64,000 nucleotides of DNA from Clostridium jeddahitimonense (GTDB lineage: Bacteria; Bacillota; Clostridia; Clostridiales; Clostridiaceae), in the NCBI GenBank assembly GCA_000753455.2, contig LM994670.1, positions 1,838,162 through 1,902,161 of the forward strand, written 5' to 3'. Made by a program: the position numbers and the translations under genes. Positions within the stretch are counted from its first letter, which is position 1, and each line of letters starts with the position of its first letter. Shown piece by piece: positions 43,464 through 54,003 of this stretch. The notes under the pieces are model-generated. The model saw nothing but the letters and a program-made list of their open reading frames with translations. It had not been told where the DNA came from and ran no database searches.

Positions 43464-44792
43464 ATGCAAGAGACAAATTTAAAATATTATATAGAAACTT
43501 GGGGCTGCCAAATGAATGAAGAAGATTCAGAAAAGCTTTCAGGGATGTTAAAGAATATAGGATATTCAAGAACAGAAACTAAAGAAGAAGCTGGAATAAT
43601 TTTATATAATACTTGTTGTGTTAGAGAAAATGCAGAAAATAAGGTGTTTGGTAACCTTGGACAACTTAAAGCTTTAAAGAGAAAGAATCCTGATTTGATT
43701 ATAGGTATATGTGGTTGTATGATGCAACAAGAGGGAATGGCAGATAAAATATTAAGTACTTTCCCTTATGTAAATATAGTGTTTGGAACTCATAATGCGT
43801 ATAAGTTCCCAGAATATCTAAATAGAGTTAAAACTGAAGGTGTTCAAATAAAAGAGATATTTAATAAGGAAGAAGAAATAGTTGAAGGATTACCTATAGA
43901 TAGAAAAAGTGATGTAAAAGCTTTTGTAACTATAATGTATGGATGTAATAACTTCTGTACTTATTGTATTGTTCCTTATGTTAGAGGAAGAGAGAGATCA
44001 AGAAAATCTGAAGATATACTAAATGAAGTAAAAGAATTAGTTAAAGCAGGATATAAGGAAATAACGCTTTTAGGTCAAAATGTTAACTCATATGGTAAAG
44101 GCTTAGAAGAAGATATAAATTTTGCAAAACTTCTAAGAATGATAAATGAAGTAGAGGGAATAGAGAGAGTTAGATTCATGACATCTCACCCAAAAGATTT
44201 AACTGATGATGTTATTTTAGCTATTAAAGAATGTGATAAATTATGTGAACAAATACATTTACCAGTACAAAGTGGTTCAAATAACATTTTAAAGAAGATG
44301 AATCGTCATTATACTAGAGAGTATTATATGGAGCTAGTAAATAAGATAAAGAAAGAAATACCAGGTGTATCTTTAACTACTGATATAATTGTTGGTTTCC
44401 CAGGTGAAACAGAAGAAGATTTCCTTGAAACATTAGAATTAGTTAGAGAAGTTGGATATTCTGCAGCATTTACATTTATTTATTCAAGAAGAAATAATAC
44501 TCCAGCAGATATGATGTTAAATCAAGTCGATGATGCTGATAAACATCATAGATTTGATAGATTAGTTAAAGCTGTTAATGAGAATGTTATAAAGCTAAAC
44601 AAAGAATTTGAAAATCAAGTTGTTGAAGTTCTAGTTGAAGGTATGAGTAAAAATGATGAAACAAAGTACTCAGGTAGAACAAGAAACGGTAGATTAGTTA
44701 ATTTTGAAGGAGAAAATGTAAAGATAGGTGATTTAGTTAATGTTGAAATTACTAGAGCTCAACCATTCTCTTTATTAGGTAAAATGATATAA
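43464..44792 (+). CDS. miaB: tRNA (ms2i6A37) methylthiotransferase MiaB
   Basis: Radical-SAM enzyme adding methylthio to i6A37 of tRNA. 442 residues: N-terminal UPF0004 domain with Cys in [22 protein letters not shown] and GICGCMMQ; radical SAM motif [22 protein letters not shown]-terminal TRAM domain. [12 protein letters not shown] separates it from RimO, whose 3' part is at the window end. ATG 43464 after AAAGGAG. Close to miaA, which makes its i6A substrate. Confidence 0.96.
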   Translation: MQETNLKYYIETWGCQMNEEDSEKLSGMLKNIGYSRTETKEEAGIILYNTCCVRENAENKVFGNLGQLKALKRKNPDLIIGICGCMMQQEGMADKILSTFPYVNIVFGTHNAYKFPEYLNRVKTEGVQIKEIFNKEEEIVEGLPIDRKSDVKAFVTIMYGCNNFCTYCIVPYVRGRERSRKSEDILNEVKELVKAGYKEITLLGQNVNSYGKGLEEDINFAKLLRMINEVEGIERVRFMTSHPKDLTDDVILAIKECDKLCEQIHLPVQSGSNNILKKMNRHYTREYYMELVNKIKKEIPGVSLTTDIIVGFPGETEEDFLETLELVREVGYSAAFTFIYSRRNNTPADMMLNQVDDADKHHRFDRLVKAVNENVIKLNKEFENQVVEVLVEGMSKNDETKYSGRTRNGRLVNFEGENVKIGDLVNVEITRAQPFSLLGKMI

Positions 44793-44801
44793 AGTATAGA
44801 A

Positions 44802-44832
44802 AAAGGGCAGCTCATTAGAGTGTCCTTTTTTA
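44802..44832 (+). terminator. Terminator between miaB and mutS
   Basis: AAAGGGCA (44802-44809) pairs with TGTCCTTT (44821-44828) with one G-U and an inner CTC/GAG, then TTTT. Confidence 0.8.
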
Positions 44833-44913
44833 TTATGTTATATATAGTCTAACAATAGAAATGAAAATGTGATAATATATTAATATAAAATTTTAAAAAC
44901 GGAGGATAAGAAA

Positions 44914-47592
44914 ATGACGTTGACTCCAATGATGAGACAATATATGGAAGTTAAAGATAGGTATACTGATTGTATATTATTTTTTAGGTTAGGTGACTTC
45001 TATGAGATGTTCTTTGAAGATGCAAAAACAGCATCAAGAGAACTAGAACTAGTACTTACAGGAAGAGATTGTGGGTTAGAAGAAAGAGCACCTATGTGTG
45101 GAATCCCTTTTCATGCATCTGCTGCATACATATCTAGATTAGTATCGAAAGGATATAAAGTAGCTATATGTGAACAAGTAGAAGATCCATCAGTAGCAAA
45201 AGGTATAGTTAAAAGAGATGTAGTTAAGGTGGTTACCCCTGGAACTTTTATAGATGGTAATGGTGATAATGATTATAAAAATCTTTATATGATGTCTATA
45301 TACGAGAATAATGGTTTATATGGAATAGCCATATCAGATATATCTACAGGCGAATTCAAGACAACTTATTTCTCAGATTCTATAGATAATCTATTGGGAG
45401 AAATCTCTAGATTCTCTCCTAAGGAAATAATTGTAGATAGCACTTTAAGTGAAAATATCATAATTAGAATTCAGGAAACTTTACCTGTATTAATAACTAA
45501 AAAAGATTACTCTAAATTTTATTGTACTGATGAAGAGTTAAAAAAACAATTTATAAACATAGATTTATATTCAATTAATATTAACAGTAAAATAGCAGTA
45601 TCTGTACTACTTAAATATATATTCGATACTCAGAAGATAAGTTTATCTAATATAGATATACTAGAACAATATAATATAATTGACTTTATGACTATTGATA
45701 GTAATTCTAGACGTAACTTAGAATTAACAGAAAGTCTTAAAGAAAAATCTAAAAAAGGAAGTCTAATATGGGTATTAGATAAAACTTCTACTTCAATGGG
45801 TGGAAGAACATTAAGAAGTTTTATAGAACAGCCTTTAATAAATAAATCTCAGATTGAAAATAGAAGTTCTGCTGTAGAAGAGTTATATAATAATATGTTC
45901 TTTAATGAAGAATTAAGAGATAGCTTAAAAGAAATATATGATATAGAAAGAATAACAGGTAAAATTTCTAATAAAAATGTAAATGCAAAAGATTTAGTTT
46001 CATTAAAAAGATCTTTAGATAAATTACCAGGCATTAAAGAAAAGCTTATTAATTGCAAATCAGATTTATTAGTAAAATGGAATGAGAACTTGGACACTTT
46101 AGATGATATTAGAGAGTTACTTAGTGAATCATTATTAGAAGATCCTTCAATTGGATTAAAAGAAGGAAATATAATTAAGTCTGGTTATTCAATAGAAGTT
46201 GATGAATTACGAGATATTAAATTAAACGGAAAACAATGGATAGCATCTTTAGAGCAATCAGAAAGAGAACATACAGGAATTAAATCACTGAAGGTAGGAT
46301 ATAATAAAGTTTTTGGATATTATATAGAAATATCAAAGGCAAATTATGCATCTATTCCAGAAGGTAGATATATAAGAAAGCAAACTCTATCTAACGCAGA
46401 AAGATATATAACAGAAGAATTAAAAGTTATGGAAGAAAAAATATTAGGTGCAGAAGATAAGCTAATAGCCCTTGAATATGACTTATTTGTAACTATAAGA
46501 GATAGAGTTGAAAAAGAAATTCAAAGATTAAAAGATACAGCTAAAATAATAGGTTCGCTAGATGTTATTTCTACTTTAGCCTTAGTTGCCTATGAAAATA
46601 ATTATGTTAAGCCAAATATAAACGAGAATGGTATTATTGATATAAAGGATGGAAGACACCCTGTTGTAGAAAAAGTAATTGGTAAAGGTGAATTTGTTTC
46701 TAATGATACTTTGCTTAATAAAAAGGAAAATATGCTATTACTTATAACAGGACCTAATATGGCTGGTAAATCTACATATATGAGACAGGTAGCATTAATA
46801 ACTTTAATGGCTCAGATTGGATCCTTTGTACCTGCTTCAAGTGCTAATATATCAGTGTGCGATAAGATATTCACAAGAATAGGTGCTTCAGATGATTTGG
46901 CCGGTGGTAAATCTACATTTATGGTTGAAATGTGGGAAGTTTCAAATATATTAAAGAATGCTACAAATAATAGCCTTGTTCTTCTTGATGAAGTTGGAAG
47001 AGGAACATCTACATATGATGGTCTAAGTATAGCTTGGTCTGTTATAGAATATATATCAAATCAAATTAAATTGAAATGTAATACTTTATTTGCTACTCAC
47101 TATCATGAGTTAACAAATTTAGAAGGGGTAATACCTGGTGTAAGAAATTATTCTGTTGCAGTTAAAGAAATTAATGATGAAGTTATTTTCTTAAGGAAAA
47201 TTGTTGAGGGTGGAGCAGATCAGTCTTATGGTATAGAGGTTGCAAAAATAGCTGGATTACCTGAAGAGGTAATTAATAGAGCAAAAGATATTTTAAATAC
47301 TCTAGAAGGTAAAGAAAAATTAGAGATTAACTATACTTCTTCTAAAAATAATGAAGTTGCCTTAGACTCTGTAGTAGAGGAGATAAGTATAAAAGAAAAC
47401 CCTAAAATATTAGAAGAAGCTAAAATTAAAGAAGAAAAAACTCAAATAAATAATGTTCAAATAGATTTTACTATGTTGGAAAAAGAAGCTTTATTAAAAA
47501 GCATAAAGGACTTAGATGTTATGGTGATGACTCCTCTTGATGCAATGAATACTCTATTTAAAATTGTACAGGATGCTAAAAAAATAATGTAG
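44914..47592 (+). CDS. mutS: DNA mismatch repair protein MutS
   Basis: Mismatch-recognition ATPase of 892 residues. The N-terminal mismatch wedge is [11 protein letters not shown], with the intercalating Phe and Glu; the ATPase has Walker [15 protein letters not shown] (about residue 612-625) and Walker [13 protein letters not shown]; a C-terminal helix-turn-helix region follows. ATG after GGAGG. It is followed 11 nt later by mutL, whose product it recruits. Confidence 0.98.
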   Translation: MTLTPMMRQYMEVKDRYTDCILFFRLGDFYEMFFEDAKTASRELELVLTGRDCGLEERAPMCGIPFHASAAYISRLVSKGYKVAICEQVEDPSVAKGIVKRDVVKVVTPGTFIDGNGDNDYKNLYMMSIYENNGLYGIAISDISTGEFKTTYFSDSIDNLLGEISRFSPKEIIVDSTLSENIIIRIQETLPVLITKKDYSKFYCTDEELKKQFINIDLYSININSKIAVSVLLKYIFDTQKISLSNIDILEQYNIIDFMTIDSNSRRNLELTESLKEKSKKGSLIWVLDKTSTSMGGRTLRSFIEQPLINKSQIENRSSAVEELYNNMFFNEELRDSLKEIYDIERITGKISNKNVNAKDLVSLKRSLDKLPGIKEKLINCKSDLLVKWNENLDTLDDIRELLSESLLEDPSIGLKEGNIIKSGYSIEVDELRDIKLNGKQWIASLEQSEREHTGIKSLKVGYNKVFGYYIEISKANYASIPEGRYIRKQTLSNAERYITEELKVMEEKILGAEDKLIALEYDLFVTIRDRVEKEIQRLKDTAKIIGSLDVISTLALVAYENNYVKPNINENGIIDIKDGRHPVVEKVIGKGEFVSNDTLLNKKENMLLLITGPNMAGKSTYMRQVALITLMAQIGSFVPASSANISVCDKIFTRIGASDDLAGGKSTFMVEMWEVSNILKNATNNSLVLLDEVGRGTSTYDGLSIAWSVIEYISNQIKLKCNTLFATHYHELTNLEGVIPGVRNYSVAVKEINDEVIFLRKIVEGGADQSYGIEVAKIAGLPEEVINRAKDILNTLEGKEKLEINYTSSKNNEVALDSVVEEISIKENPKILEEAKIKEEKTQINNVQIDFTMLEKEALLKSIKDLDVMVMTPLDAMNTLFKIVQDAKKIM

Positions 47593-47603
47593 GGTGATAA
47601 TTT

Positions 47604-49553
47604 ATGAAAAGAATAAATATATTAGATGAACATACAGCTAATAAAATTGCTGCTGGTGAAGTTGTTGAAAGACCTTCATCAGTAGTAAAAGAATTAGTTG
47701 AAAACTCAATAGATGCTAATTCTAAAAATATCACTGTAGAAATAAATGAAGGTGGATTATCATTAATTAAAATAATAGATGATGGAAATGGAATAAATAG
47801 AGATGATATTGAAATTGCTTTTTTACCTCATGCAACGTCTAAGATTTCTAAGGTTGAAGATATCTATAATATAAGCACCTTAGGTTTTAGAGGTGAAGCA
47901 TTAGCTTCAATAGCATCAATTTCTAAGATATCTTTAAAAAGTAAAACTAGTGACGCTGATAATGGTAGTGAAATTATATTAGAAGCTGGGAAAAAGATAT
48001 CTTTACAAGAAGTAGGTATGAATAATGGTACAATAATGGAAGTAAAAGATTTATTTTATAATGTACCTGCAAGAAAAAAATTCTTAAAATCTATTTCAAG
48101 AGAGAGTAGCTTAATAAATGATATAGTAACAAGAATAGCTTTATCTAATCCAGATATATCGATAAAGGTATTTAATAATGATAAAAAAGTAATTAACACT
48201 TATGGGACAGGTAATTTAAAAGATGTAATAAGAACTATATATGGAAAAAACGTATATGATAATATATTATATTTTGAAGGTTCTAGAGGAGATATTACTG
48301 TACATGGTTATATCGGAAAAGAGGAAATTGCAAAAGGTAGTAGAAATCATCAAAGTATATTTGTTAATAGCCGATATATAAAGAATAAAACAATTATTGC
48401 AGCGGTGGAGAATGCATTTAAATCTTTCTCTGTAATAAATAAGTTTCCATTTGTGGTTATATTCATTGATCTTCCCCCAGAGTTAGTAGATGTTAATATT
48501 CATCCTACGAAAGCTGAAATCAAATTTAACGATGAAAGAGCTGTATTTAAAGTTATTTTTGATTCAATACACTCAGTATTAAGGGAAGATGCTTTTAATA
48601 AGTTCAATTCAGTTAAAAATGAGACTAGTAAATTTGTAGAAGAGAAGGTAGAAAAAATCGAATTTAATATTTTATCTGAAGATGAATATAATACAAGTAA
48701 AACAAAAACAGAAATAATTAGTGATGAACCCAAAAAAGAAATAGATATAAAAAGTATGTATAACTCAGTGGAGATATCAGATATAGAGAGAGAAGAGGAG
48801 TTATACAATAAACTAAAGAGTATAAATATCAATAATTCCAATAAATCAAGTAAAGAAGATTCATATGAAGTAAATAATGAGATGGTCAGTAATGAAGCTG
48901 TCACAGTAATAAATGAAGACAATAATTTTAAATATTATAATGTAAAAGATGAGATAAATTATAAAAAAGCGAAATTTCCAAAGCTAAGAGTTATAGGACA
49001 ATTTAGCAAGATGTATATATTAGCAGAATATCAAACAGATTTATATATAGTAGATCAACATGCCGCCCATGAAAAGATTTTATTCGAAAAATATTTTAAA
49101 GATATTGAAGAAGGTACTATTGTGGTTCAGCAGTTATTAGTTCCTACAATTTTAGATTTATCTTTAGAAGATTATGCTTATTATGAGGAAAATAATAAAG
49201 TTTTTAGTGGGGCTGGATTTGTTATAGAACATTTTGGTGGCGAGACTATCTCAATAAAAGAAGTACCTTATTTTCTTGGAAAGTTAGATTCTAAAAAGCT
49301 TTTTATGGAAATATTAGATAATCTAAAAGGTTTAGGATCTGGAAAAACATCTGAGGTTAAGTTGAATAAAATAGCATCTATGGCTTGTAGATCTGCTGTT
49401 AAGGCTAATGATTATTTAAATCATGATGAAATGGAGAAATTAATAGAAGATTTAAGATATATAAATGATCCATTTTACTGTCCTCATGGAAGACCAATTA
49501 TAATAAAATTTACTGAATATGAATTAAATAAGAAGTTTAGAAGAATAATATAG
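47604..49553 (+). CDS. mutL: DNA mismatch repair protein MutL
   Basis: 649 residues. GHKL ATPase domain with ELVENSIDAN, IDDGNGI and GFRGEALASI; variable acidic linker (about 345-460); C-terminal dimerisation and endonuclease domain with DQHAAHEKILFEKY, the DQHA-x2-E-x4-E motif of nicking MutL proteins. The presence of this motif fits a MutH-independent pathway, usual outside the Enterobacteria. Followed 16 nt later by miaA. Confidence 0.98.
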   Translation: MKRINILDEHTANKIAAGEVVERPSSVVKELVENSIDANSKNITVEINEGGLSLIKIIDDGNGINRDDIEIAFLPHATSKISKVEDIYNISTLGFRGEALASIASISKISLKSKTSDADNGSEIILEAGKKISLQEVGMNNGTIMEVKDLFYNVPARKKFLKSISRESSLINDIVTRIALSNPDISIKVFNNDKKVINTYGTGNLKDVIRTIYGKNVYDNILYFEGSRGDITVHGYIGKEEIAKGSRNHQSIFVNSRYIKNKTIIAAVENAFKSFSVINKFPFVVIFIDLPPELVDVNIHPTKAEIKFNDERAVFKVIFDSIHSVLREDAFNKFNSVKNETSKFVEEKVEKIEFNILSEDEYNTSKTKTEIISDEPKKEIDIKSMYNSVEISDIEREEELYNKLKSININNSNKSSKEDSYEVNNEMVSNEAVTVINEDNNFKYYNVKDEINYKKAKFPKLRVIGQFSKMYILAEYQTDLYIVDQHAAHEKILFEKYFKDIEEGTIVVQQLLVPTILDLSLEDYAYYEENNKVFSGAGFVIEHFGGETISIKEVPYFLGKLDSKKLFMEILDNLKGLGSGKTSEVKLNKIASMACRSAVKANDYLNHDEMEKLIEDLRYINDPFYCPHGRPIIIKFTEYELNKKFRRII

Positions 49554-49569
49554 AAGAGGAATAAAGTAG

Positions 49570-50499
49570 ATGAAACAAAAATTACTTATAATTGCAGGTC
49601 CTACTGGTGTCGGTAAAACTGAATTATCTATTAAACTAGCAAAGTTATTAGATGGAGAAGTTATATCGGCTGATTCTATGCAAATATATAAGCATATGGA
49701 TATAGGTTCTGCAAAAGTAACTAAAGAGGAAATGAACGGAATTAAACATCATATGATTGATGTTGTAATGCCAGATAAAAGCTTTACTGTTGTAGATTAT
49801 AAAAACATGGCTGAAAAAGAAATTAATGATGTGACAAATAGGAATAAGCTTCCAATAATTGTTGGAGGAACAGGTTTATATATAAATTCTTTAACCTGTA
49901 ATATGAATTTTACTGAAGCTGAAAGTGATATAGAATATAGAAAATACTTAGAAGAGTTAGCTATCGAAAAAGGTAATAATTATGTTCATAGTCTTCTAAA
50001 AGAAATTGATCCTATAAGCTATGAAAAAATTCATGCAAATAATTTGAAAAGAGTTATAAGAGCTTTAGAGGTATATAAAGTTTCAGGAAAGCCTTTTAGT
50101 TCCTTCAACGATTTAGAGACATTTTATAAATCACAATATGATATATATTACTATGTACTTACTATGGATAGAGATAAACTTTATAATCGAATTAATAGAA
50201 GAGTAGATAAAATGTTTGATGATGGATTGCTAGAAGAATGCATAAAGCTTAAAGAGTTAGGATACAACACTTCTATGCAGTCTATGCAAGGTATAGGTTA
50301 TAAAGAAGTGCTTTATTACCTAGACAATAAGATAAGCTTAGAAGAGGCTACAGATATGATTAAACAAGGGTCTAGAAATTATGCTAAAAGACAATTAACA
50401 TGGTTTAAAAAAGATCCAAGAGTAAAGTTTATTGATAAAGACATATACTGTGAAGAGGATATAATAAGCTTGATAATCAAAGACCTTACAAATAATTAA
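49570..50499 (+). CDS. miaA: tRNA dimethylallyltransferase MiaA
   Basis: Adds dimethylallyl to A37 of tRNAs reading U-initial codons, giving i6A for MiaB. 309 residues: P-loop [12 protein letters not shown] (residues 7-18), [29 protein letters not shown] and the C-terminal [13 protein letters not shown]. Normal length. Followed by hfq, a common linkage. Confidence 0.97.
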   Translation: MKQKLLIIAGPTGVGKTELSIKLAKLLDGEVISADSMQIYKHMDIGSAKVTKEEMNGIKHHMIDVVMPDKSFTVVDYKNMAEKEINDVTNRNKLPIIVGGTGLYINSLTCNMNFTEAESDIEYRKYLEELAIEKGNNYVHSLLKEIDPISYEKIHANNLKRVIRALEVYKVSGKPFSSFNDLETFYKSQYDIYYYVLTMDRDKLYNRINRRVDKMFDDGLLEECIKLKELGYNTSMQSMQGIGYKEVLYYLDNKISLEEATDMIKQGSRNYAKRQLTWFKKDPRVKFIDKDIYCEEDIISLIIKDLTNN

Positions 50500-50522
50500 T
50501 ATTATTAAAGGAGATGTTTTTC

Positions 50523-50762
50523 TTGAATAAACAAACAAACAACTTGCAAGACATATTTTTAAATAATGCTAGAAAGAATAGAATTCCTGTTTCAATATAT
50601 TTAACGAATGGTTTCTTAATTAAAGGTTATGTAAAAGGATTTGATAACTTTACGGTTATTCTAGACTCTGATGGTAAACAAATGTTGGTTTATAAGCATG
50701 CTGTAACAACTATTACTCCTGCAAGTCCAATTTTATTTAATAATATTGATAATAATAATTAA
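50523..50762 (+). CDS. hfq: RNA chaperone Hfq
   Basis: Sm-like hexameric RNA chaperone, 79 residues. [28 protein letters not shown] is the Sm1 region and [12 protein letters not shown] the Sm2 motif (YKHA). TTG start at 50523 because AAAGGAG ends at 50513; ATG 50514 overlaps it and would give a short MFF extension. A strong terminator abuts the stop. Confidence 0.95.
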   Translation: MNKQTNNLQDIFLNNARKNRIPVSIYLTNGFLIKGYVKGFDNFTVILDSDGKQMLVYKHAVTTITPASPILFNNIDNNN

Positions 50763-50789
50763 GATGAAGGCTTTGCCTTCATCTTAATT
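50757..50789 (+). terminator. Terminator after hfq
   Basis: 15-bp perfect stem AATTAAGATGAAGGC / GCCTTCATCTTAATT with a 3-nt TTT loop, then ATTTAT. It begins inside the last codons of hfq. Confidence 0.88.
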
Positions 50790-50871
50790 ATTTATAAAAT
50801 ACTTTCTATTTATAAAAAAATTATATATAATAACCTTAGTGATTATATGTTAACTATAAAGGAGTACAGTT

Positions 50872-52149
50872 ATGTTGAATTTAACAGAAGAATTTTTAAA
50901 AGTGCAATATAAAATAAATGATGAAACATTTAACTTATATAATAAAGCATTAAAGGATGTAGAAGAAGAGTTTAAAATGTATGATGAAATTAGGGAATTA
51001 AACCAATTAAAGGTTTTAAATGCTCTTCAAGAAGAAAGAATAAGTGAATCTCACTTCACTAACTCTTCTGGATATGGATACGGTGATATTGGAAGAGATT
51101 CATTAGATAAAGTTTATGCTAAAGTTTTTAATACGGAAAGTGCTTTGGTAAGACCGCATTTTGTTAATGGAACACACGCAATAGCTTGTGCTATAATGGG
51201 TAACCTACGACCTAATGATACAATGGTTTGCATAAGTGGTAAACCTTACGATACGTTACATAATATAATAGGAATTGGAGAAGAAAAAAATATAGGTTCA
51301 TTAAAAGAATATGGTGTTAACTATAGGCAAGTAGACTTAATAAATGGTAAATTTGATGAAGATACAATAATTACACTTTTAAAAGAAGATAAAAGTATAA
51401 GATTAGTACATATACAAAGAAGTACTGGTTATGGATGGAGAAACTCGTTCTTAGTTTCTGAATTAGGAGATATAATAAAAAAAGTTAAAGAAATTAGGGA
51501 AGATGTTATAGTATTTGTTGATAACTGCTACGGGGAGTTTATTGATACTATAGAACCGACAGATGTTGGCGCAGATTTAATAGCTGGTTCATTAATAAAG
51601 AATATAGGTGGAGGAATCGCACCGACAGGTGGATACATAGCTGGTAAGGAAAAATATGTAGTTCAAGCAAGCTTTAGATTAACAACACCAGGAATTGGAG
51701 GGGAGTGTGGATCTACATTTGGCGTAATGAGACAATTCTATCAAGGTTTATTCTTAGCTCCTCATATCGCTATGGAAGCTGTAAAAGGTGCAGTTTTTTG
51801 TGCAAGAATTATGGAATTGGCAGGATTTGAAGTATTACCAAAATATAATGAAAAAAGAAGTGATATTATTCAAGCTATTAAATTTAATGATAAAGAAAAG
51901 TTAATAAAATTCTGTAAGGGAATTCAAAAAGCATCTCCAATAGACTCATTTGTAGAATGTGAACCATGGGATATGCCTGGATATAGCGATCAAGTTATAA
52001 TGGCAGCAGGAGCATTTATACAAGGATCGTCAATTGAGTTGTCTGCTGATGCACCAATAAGAGAACCATATATAGCTTATCTTCAAGGTGGTCTAACATT
52101 TGATCATGCTAAGATTGGTGTACTACTTGCATTAAGTAATATTCTTTAA
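50872..52149 (+). CDS. Methionine gamma-lyase family/aluminium-resistance protein (YnbB type)
   Basis: 425-residue PLP enzyme of the YnbB/aluminium-resistance family (PF06838). Visible: GYGDIGRDSLDKVYAKVF near the start, VRPHFVNGTHAIACA, the cofactor strand DNCYGEF, and the PLP lysine in GSLIKNIGGGIAPTGGYIAG. C-S lyase activity is the family prediction; aluminium resistance is an old annotation. ATG after AAAGGAG. Downstream of miaA-hfq, as in other Clostridia. Confidence 0.92.
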   Translation: MLNLTEEFLKVQYKINDETFNLYNKALKDVEEEFKMYDEIRELNQLKVLNALQEERISESHFTNSSGYGYGDIGRDSLDKVYAKVFNTESALVRPHFVNGTHAIACAIMGNLRPNDTMVCISGKPYDTLHNIIGIGEEKNIGSLKEYGVNYRQVDLINGKFDEDTIITLLKEDKSIRLVHIQRSTGYGWRNSFLVSELGDIIKKVKEIREDVIVFVDNCYGEFIDTIEPTDVGADLIAGSLIKNIGGGIAPTGGYIAGKEKYVVQASFRLTTPGIGGECGSTFGVMRQFYQGLFLAPHIAMEAVKGAVFCARIMELAGFEVLPKYNEKRSDIIQAIKFNDKEKLIKFCKGIQKASPIDSFVECEPWDMPGYSDQVIMAAGAFIQGSSIELSADAPIREPYIAYLQGGLTFDHAKIGVLLALSNIL

Positions 52150-52150
52150 A

Positions 52151-52186
52151 ACAAAGCCGGGGTGAATTATTCATCCTGGCTTTGTG
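52151..52186 (+). terminator. Bidirectional terminator
   Basis: ACAAAGCC near 52151 pairs with GGCTTTGT ending near 52185, with inner GGTGAA/TTCATCC pairs. On the minus strand it covers the last codons of the DUF3267 gene. Confidence 0.8.
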
Positions 52187-52787
52187 TTTCATCTATTAAA
52201 TAATCATAGTTATTCGGTAATTCATAAATCCCCTTAATTTCGTTATTCGAAATAAGATAAATAAGTATATTTAATATATCTTCAGAGGATATAATTAAGT
52301 TTGCCCACATAATTCCATAAATAATTATATTAAATCCTTTTAATATAAGAATTGTACTTAGGATAGATGAAATTATTAATATAGGAGCAAACAATCCAAT
52401 AAGGCTTCTTACATAATTAATTTCACCATTATAAGTAGAAGTTATAAATCTTTTTCGATTTAATAGCTTAATTTTCGCATTTGGATCTGATAAAAAATTA
52501 GAGTAAATAATATAATGTATCAGTTCATGAGGAATTTGAAGTAAGTAAAATGACAAAATATAAGTAATTATAAAACTTAGTATAAATGATTTTATATCGG
52601 ATATTGAATTACAACTATAATATAGAGAATATCCCAAATAGAATGCTAATGGAAGTGACAAAATAGTTCTAATAACTAATCTTAAGTTTAAATAAGTAGT
52701 GCGATTAAATTTGGATAGGGGAGATAATATAAATTCACAATCATATTCATCCTTTGTTCTAAAAAAAATACCTTTTTCTAATGTCAT
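52167..52787 (-). CDS. DUF3267-family predicted membrane zinc metallopeptidase
   Basis: 206 residues. HExxH motif in QIPHELIHYII (about residue 96) embedded between hydrophobic helices (FILSFIITYILSFYLL before, GLFAPILIISSILSTILIL after), the layout of DUF3267/M50-like proteins. Intramembrane proteolysis is predicted by the motif only. ATG 52787 follows AAGGTG; the longer frame from 52826 lies in the lexA terminator region. Confidence 0.78.
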   Translation of the reverse strand: MTLEKGIFFRTKDEYDCEFILSPLSKFNRTTYLNLRLVIRTILSLPLAFYLGYSLYYSCNSISDIKSFILSFIITYILSFYLLQIPHELIHYIIYSNFLSDPNAKIKLLNRKRFITSTYNGEINYVRSLIGLFAPILIISSILSTILILKGFNIIIYGIMWANLIISSEDILNILIYLISNNEIKGIYELPNNYDYLIDETQSQDE

Positions 52788-52809
52788 TATTTTCACCTTT
52801 CTTAAAATA

Positions 52810-52853
52810 AAATATAAATGAGCCATACTAAAATGTATGACTCATTTATATTT
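52810..52853 (-). terminator. Terminator of lexA
   Basis: AAATATAAATGAG / CTCATTTATATTT long stem with one internal mismatch and loop TAAAAT; T-rich on the minus strand after the stem. It overlaps the lexA stop codon. Confidence 0.82.
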
Positions 52854-53457
52854 AATATGCCCTAAATAATCCAACTAATTTTCCGAGAATACTGCAATCT
52901 TTAACAATAATAGGGCTCATATTATCATTTTCAGGTTGTAATCTAATATAATCATTTTCTTTATAGAACCTTTTAATTGTAGCTTCGTTTTCGATTAAAG
53001 CAACAACAATATCTCCATTACAAGCAGTAGGGATTCTTTCGATAATAGCTAAATCGCCGTGATGTATACCTGCATTTATCATACTATCTCCAGATACATT
53101 TAGTATAAATAATTCATTATCATGTTTAATATAACTTAACGGAATTGGAAAAACACCTTCAACATTTTCACTAGCTAGTATTGGCATTCCAGCAGTTACT
53201 TTGCCTACTATAGGAATATTAACCATTTCAATTCTATTAGAAGAGTTTTCCATAATTTCTAAAGCTCTTGGTTTAGTAGGATCTCTTTTTATTAAACCTT
53301 TAGTTTCTAACTTTTTTAAATGTCCATGAACAGAGGAAGTAGATTTTAAGTTAACAGCCTCACATATTTCACGTACTGACGGCGGATATCCTTTTAATTC
53401 TGTAAAATTTTTAAGAAATTCATATATTTCCATTTGTTTGTTGCTATTTTCGATCAT
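52852..53457 (-). CDS. lexA: SOS repressor LexA
   Basis: 201 residues. Winged-helix DNA-binding domain ([22 protein letters not shown], residues 26-47), cleavage site KVTAGMP with Ala89-Gly90, nucleophile Ser125 in SGDSM, and Lys162 in EATIK, 37 residues later. All parts for RecA-stimulated self-cleavage are intact. Own promoter and operator-like site upstream. ATG follows GAGGTG. It is the only complete LexA in the window; the S24 fusion at 8085 is distinct. Confidence 0.97.
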   Translation of the reverse strand: MIENSNKQMEIYEFLKNFTELKGYPPSVREICEAVNLKSTSSVHGHLKKLETKGLIKRDPTKPRALEIMENSSNRIEMVNIPIVGKVTAGMPILASENVEGVFPIPLSYIKHDNELFILNVSGDSMINAGIHHGDLAIIERIPTACNGDIVVALIENEATIKRFYKENDYIRLQPENDNMSPIIVKDCSILGKLVGLFRAY

Positions 53458-53482
53458 TATAACACCTCACTTATTTATAAAT

Positions 53483-53511
53483 ATTATAACATAACATAAT
53501 AATAATATCAA
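53483..53511 (-). promoter_or_regulatory. lexA promoter
   Basis: On the minus strand TTGATA (53506-53511), 17-bp spacer, TATAAT (53483-53488). The -35 overlaps a LexA-like operator. Confidence 0.75.
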
Positions 53512-53522
53512 ACTTACGTTCT
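53509..53522. promoter_or_regulatory. Candidate LexA operator (SOS box)
   Basis: CAAACTTACGTTCT on the plus strand matches the Gram-positive SOS pattern CGAAC-N4-GTTCG with mismatches outside the GTTC half. It overlaps the lexA -35 and lies 17 bp upstream of the divergent promoter, so it could control both genes. Confidence 0.6.
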
Positions 53523-53538
53523 TGCTATGCAATAAAAT

Positions 53539-53567
53539 TTGATATTATTATATCTTTCTGATAAAAT
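53539..53567 (+). promoter_or_regulatory. Promoter of the divergent acidic protein gene
   Basis: TTGATA (53539-53544), 17-bp spacer, TAAAAT (53562-53567), 32 nt before the start. Confidence 0.65.
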
Positions 53568-53598
53568 GATTAAGTTAACAGAAATGGAAGGTGATTTT

Positions 53599-53955
53599 AT
53601 GATAAAAGATAACGACGATTTATGTGATATTTTTGAAAATAAGATTTGTGATAATTGTGGTAAATGTTTAGAAATTGATGGAATTGATATAAGAGCAATA
53701 AATATTGAGGATATAGCAAAAGATGTTGAGGAAAATAAATATTTAGAAGAAGAATTAAAATTAGCATTAGAAGCTTTAAAAGAAGAAGAAAAAATGGAAG
53801 AAGTAGAAACTTCTCAGTATTTAGATGATGAAGAATATATTGATGCTTTTGATAAAATAGCATATCTTGATGAGCTTGGATTAAGTGATGATTTATCCTT
53901 AGATGATTTGACTGAAGAGATATATCCAGGAGTTTTAAAATTTAAAAGAAAATAA
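53599..53955 (+). CDS. Acidic Cys-cluster protein, divergent from lexA
   Basis: 118 residues, very acidic. N-terminal CDIFENKICDNCGKCLE gives four cysteines in a C-x7-C-x2-C-x2-C arrangement, enough for a zinc or Fe-S site. The rest is helical Glu/Leu/Lys (ENKYLEEELKLALEALKEEEK). No family recognised. ATG 53599 follows GGAAGGTG. It shares a 141-nt divergent promoter region with lexA, with a LexA-like box between, so SOS control is possible but unproven. Confidence 0.75.
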   Translation: MIKDNDDLCDIFENKICDNCGKCLEIDGIDIRAINIEDIAKDVEENKYLEEELKLALEALKEEEKMEEVETSQYLDDEEYIDAFDKIAYLDELGLSDDLSLDDLTEEIYPGVLKFKRK

Positions 53956-53959
53956 TTTT

Positions 53960-53995
53960 AAAATAGCTATCTAGTATTACTTAGATAGCTATTTT
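53960..53995 (+). terminator. Bidirectional terminator
   Basis: AAAATAGCTATCTA (53960-53973) pairs with TAGATAGCTATTTT; serves this gene and the convergent recombinase gene. Confidence 0.85.
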
Positions 53996-54003
53996 AATTT
54001 ATA

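Noticed and set aside
53597..53863. Antisense frame rich in Leu/Tyr/His opposite the acidic Cys protein
   Set aside because: Complement of GAA/GAT-rich codons; no start site signal.
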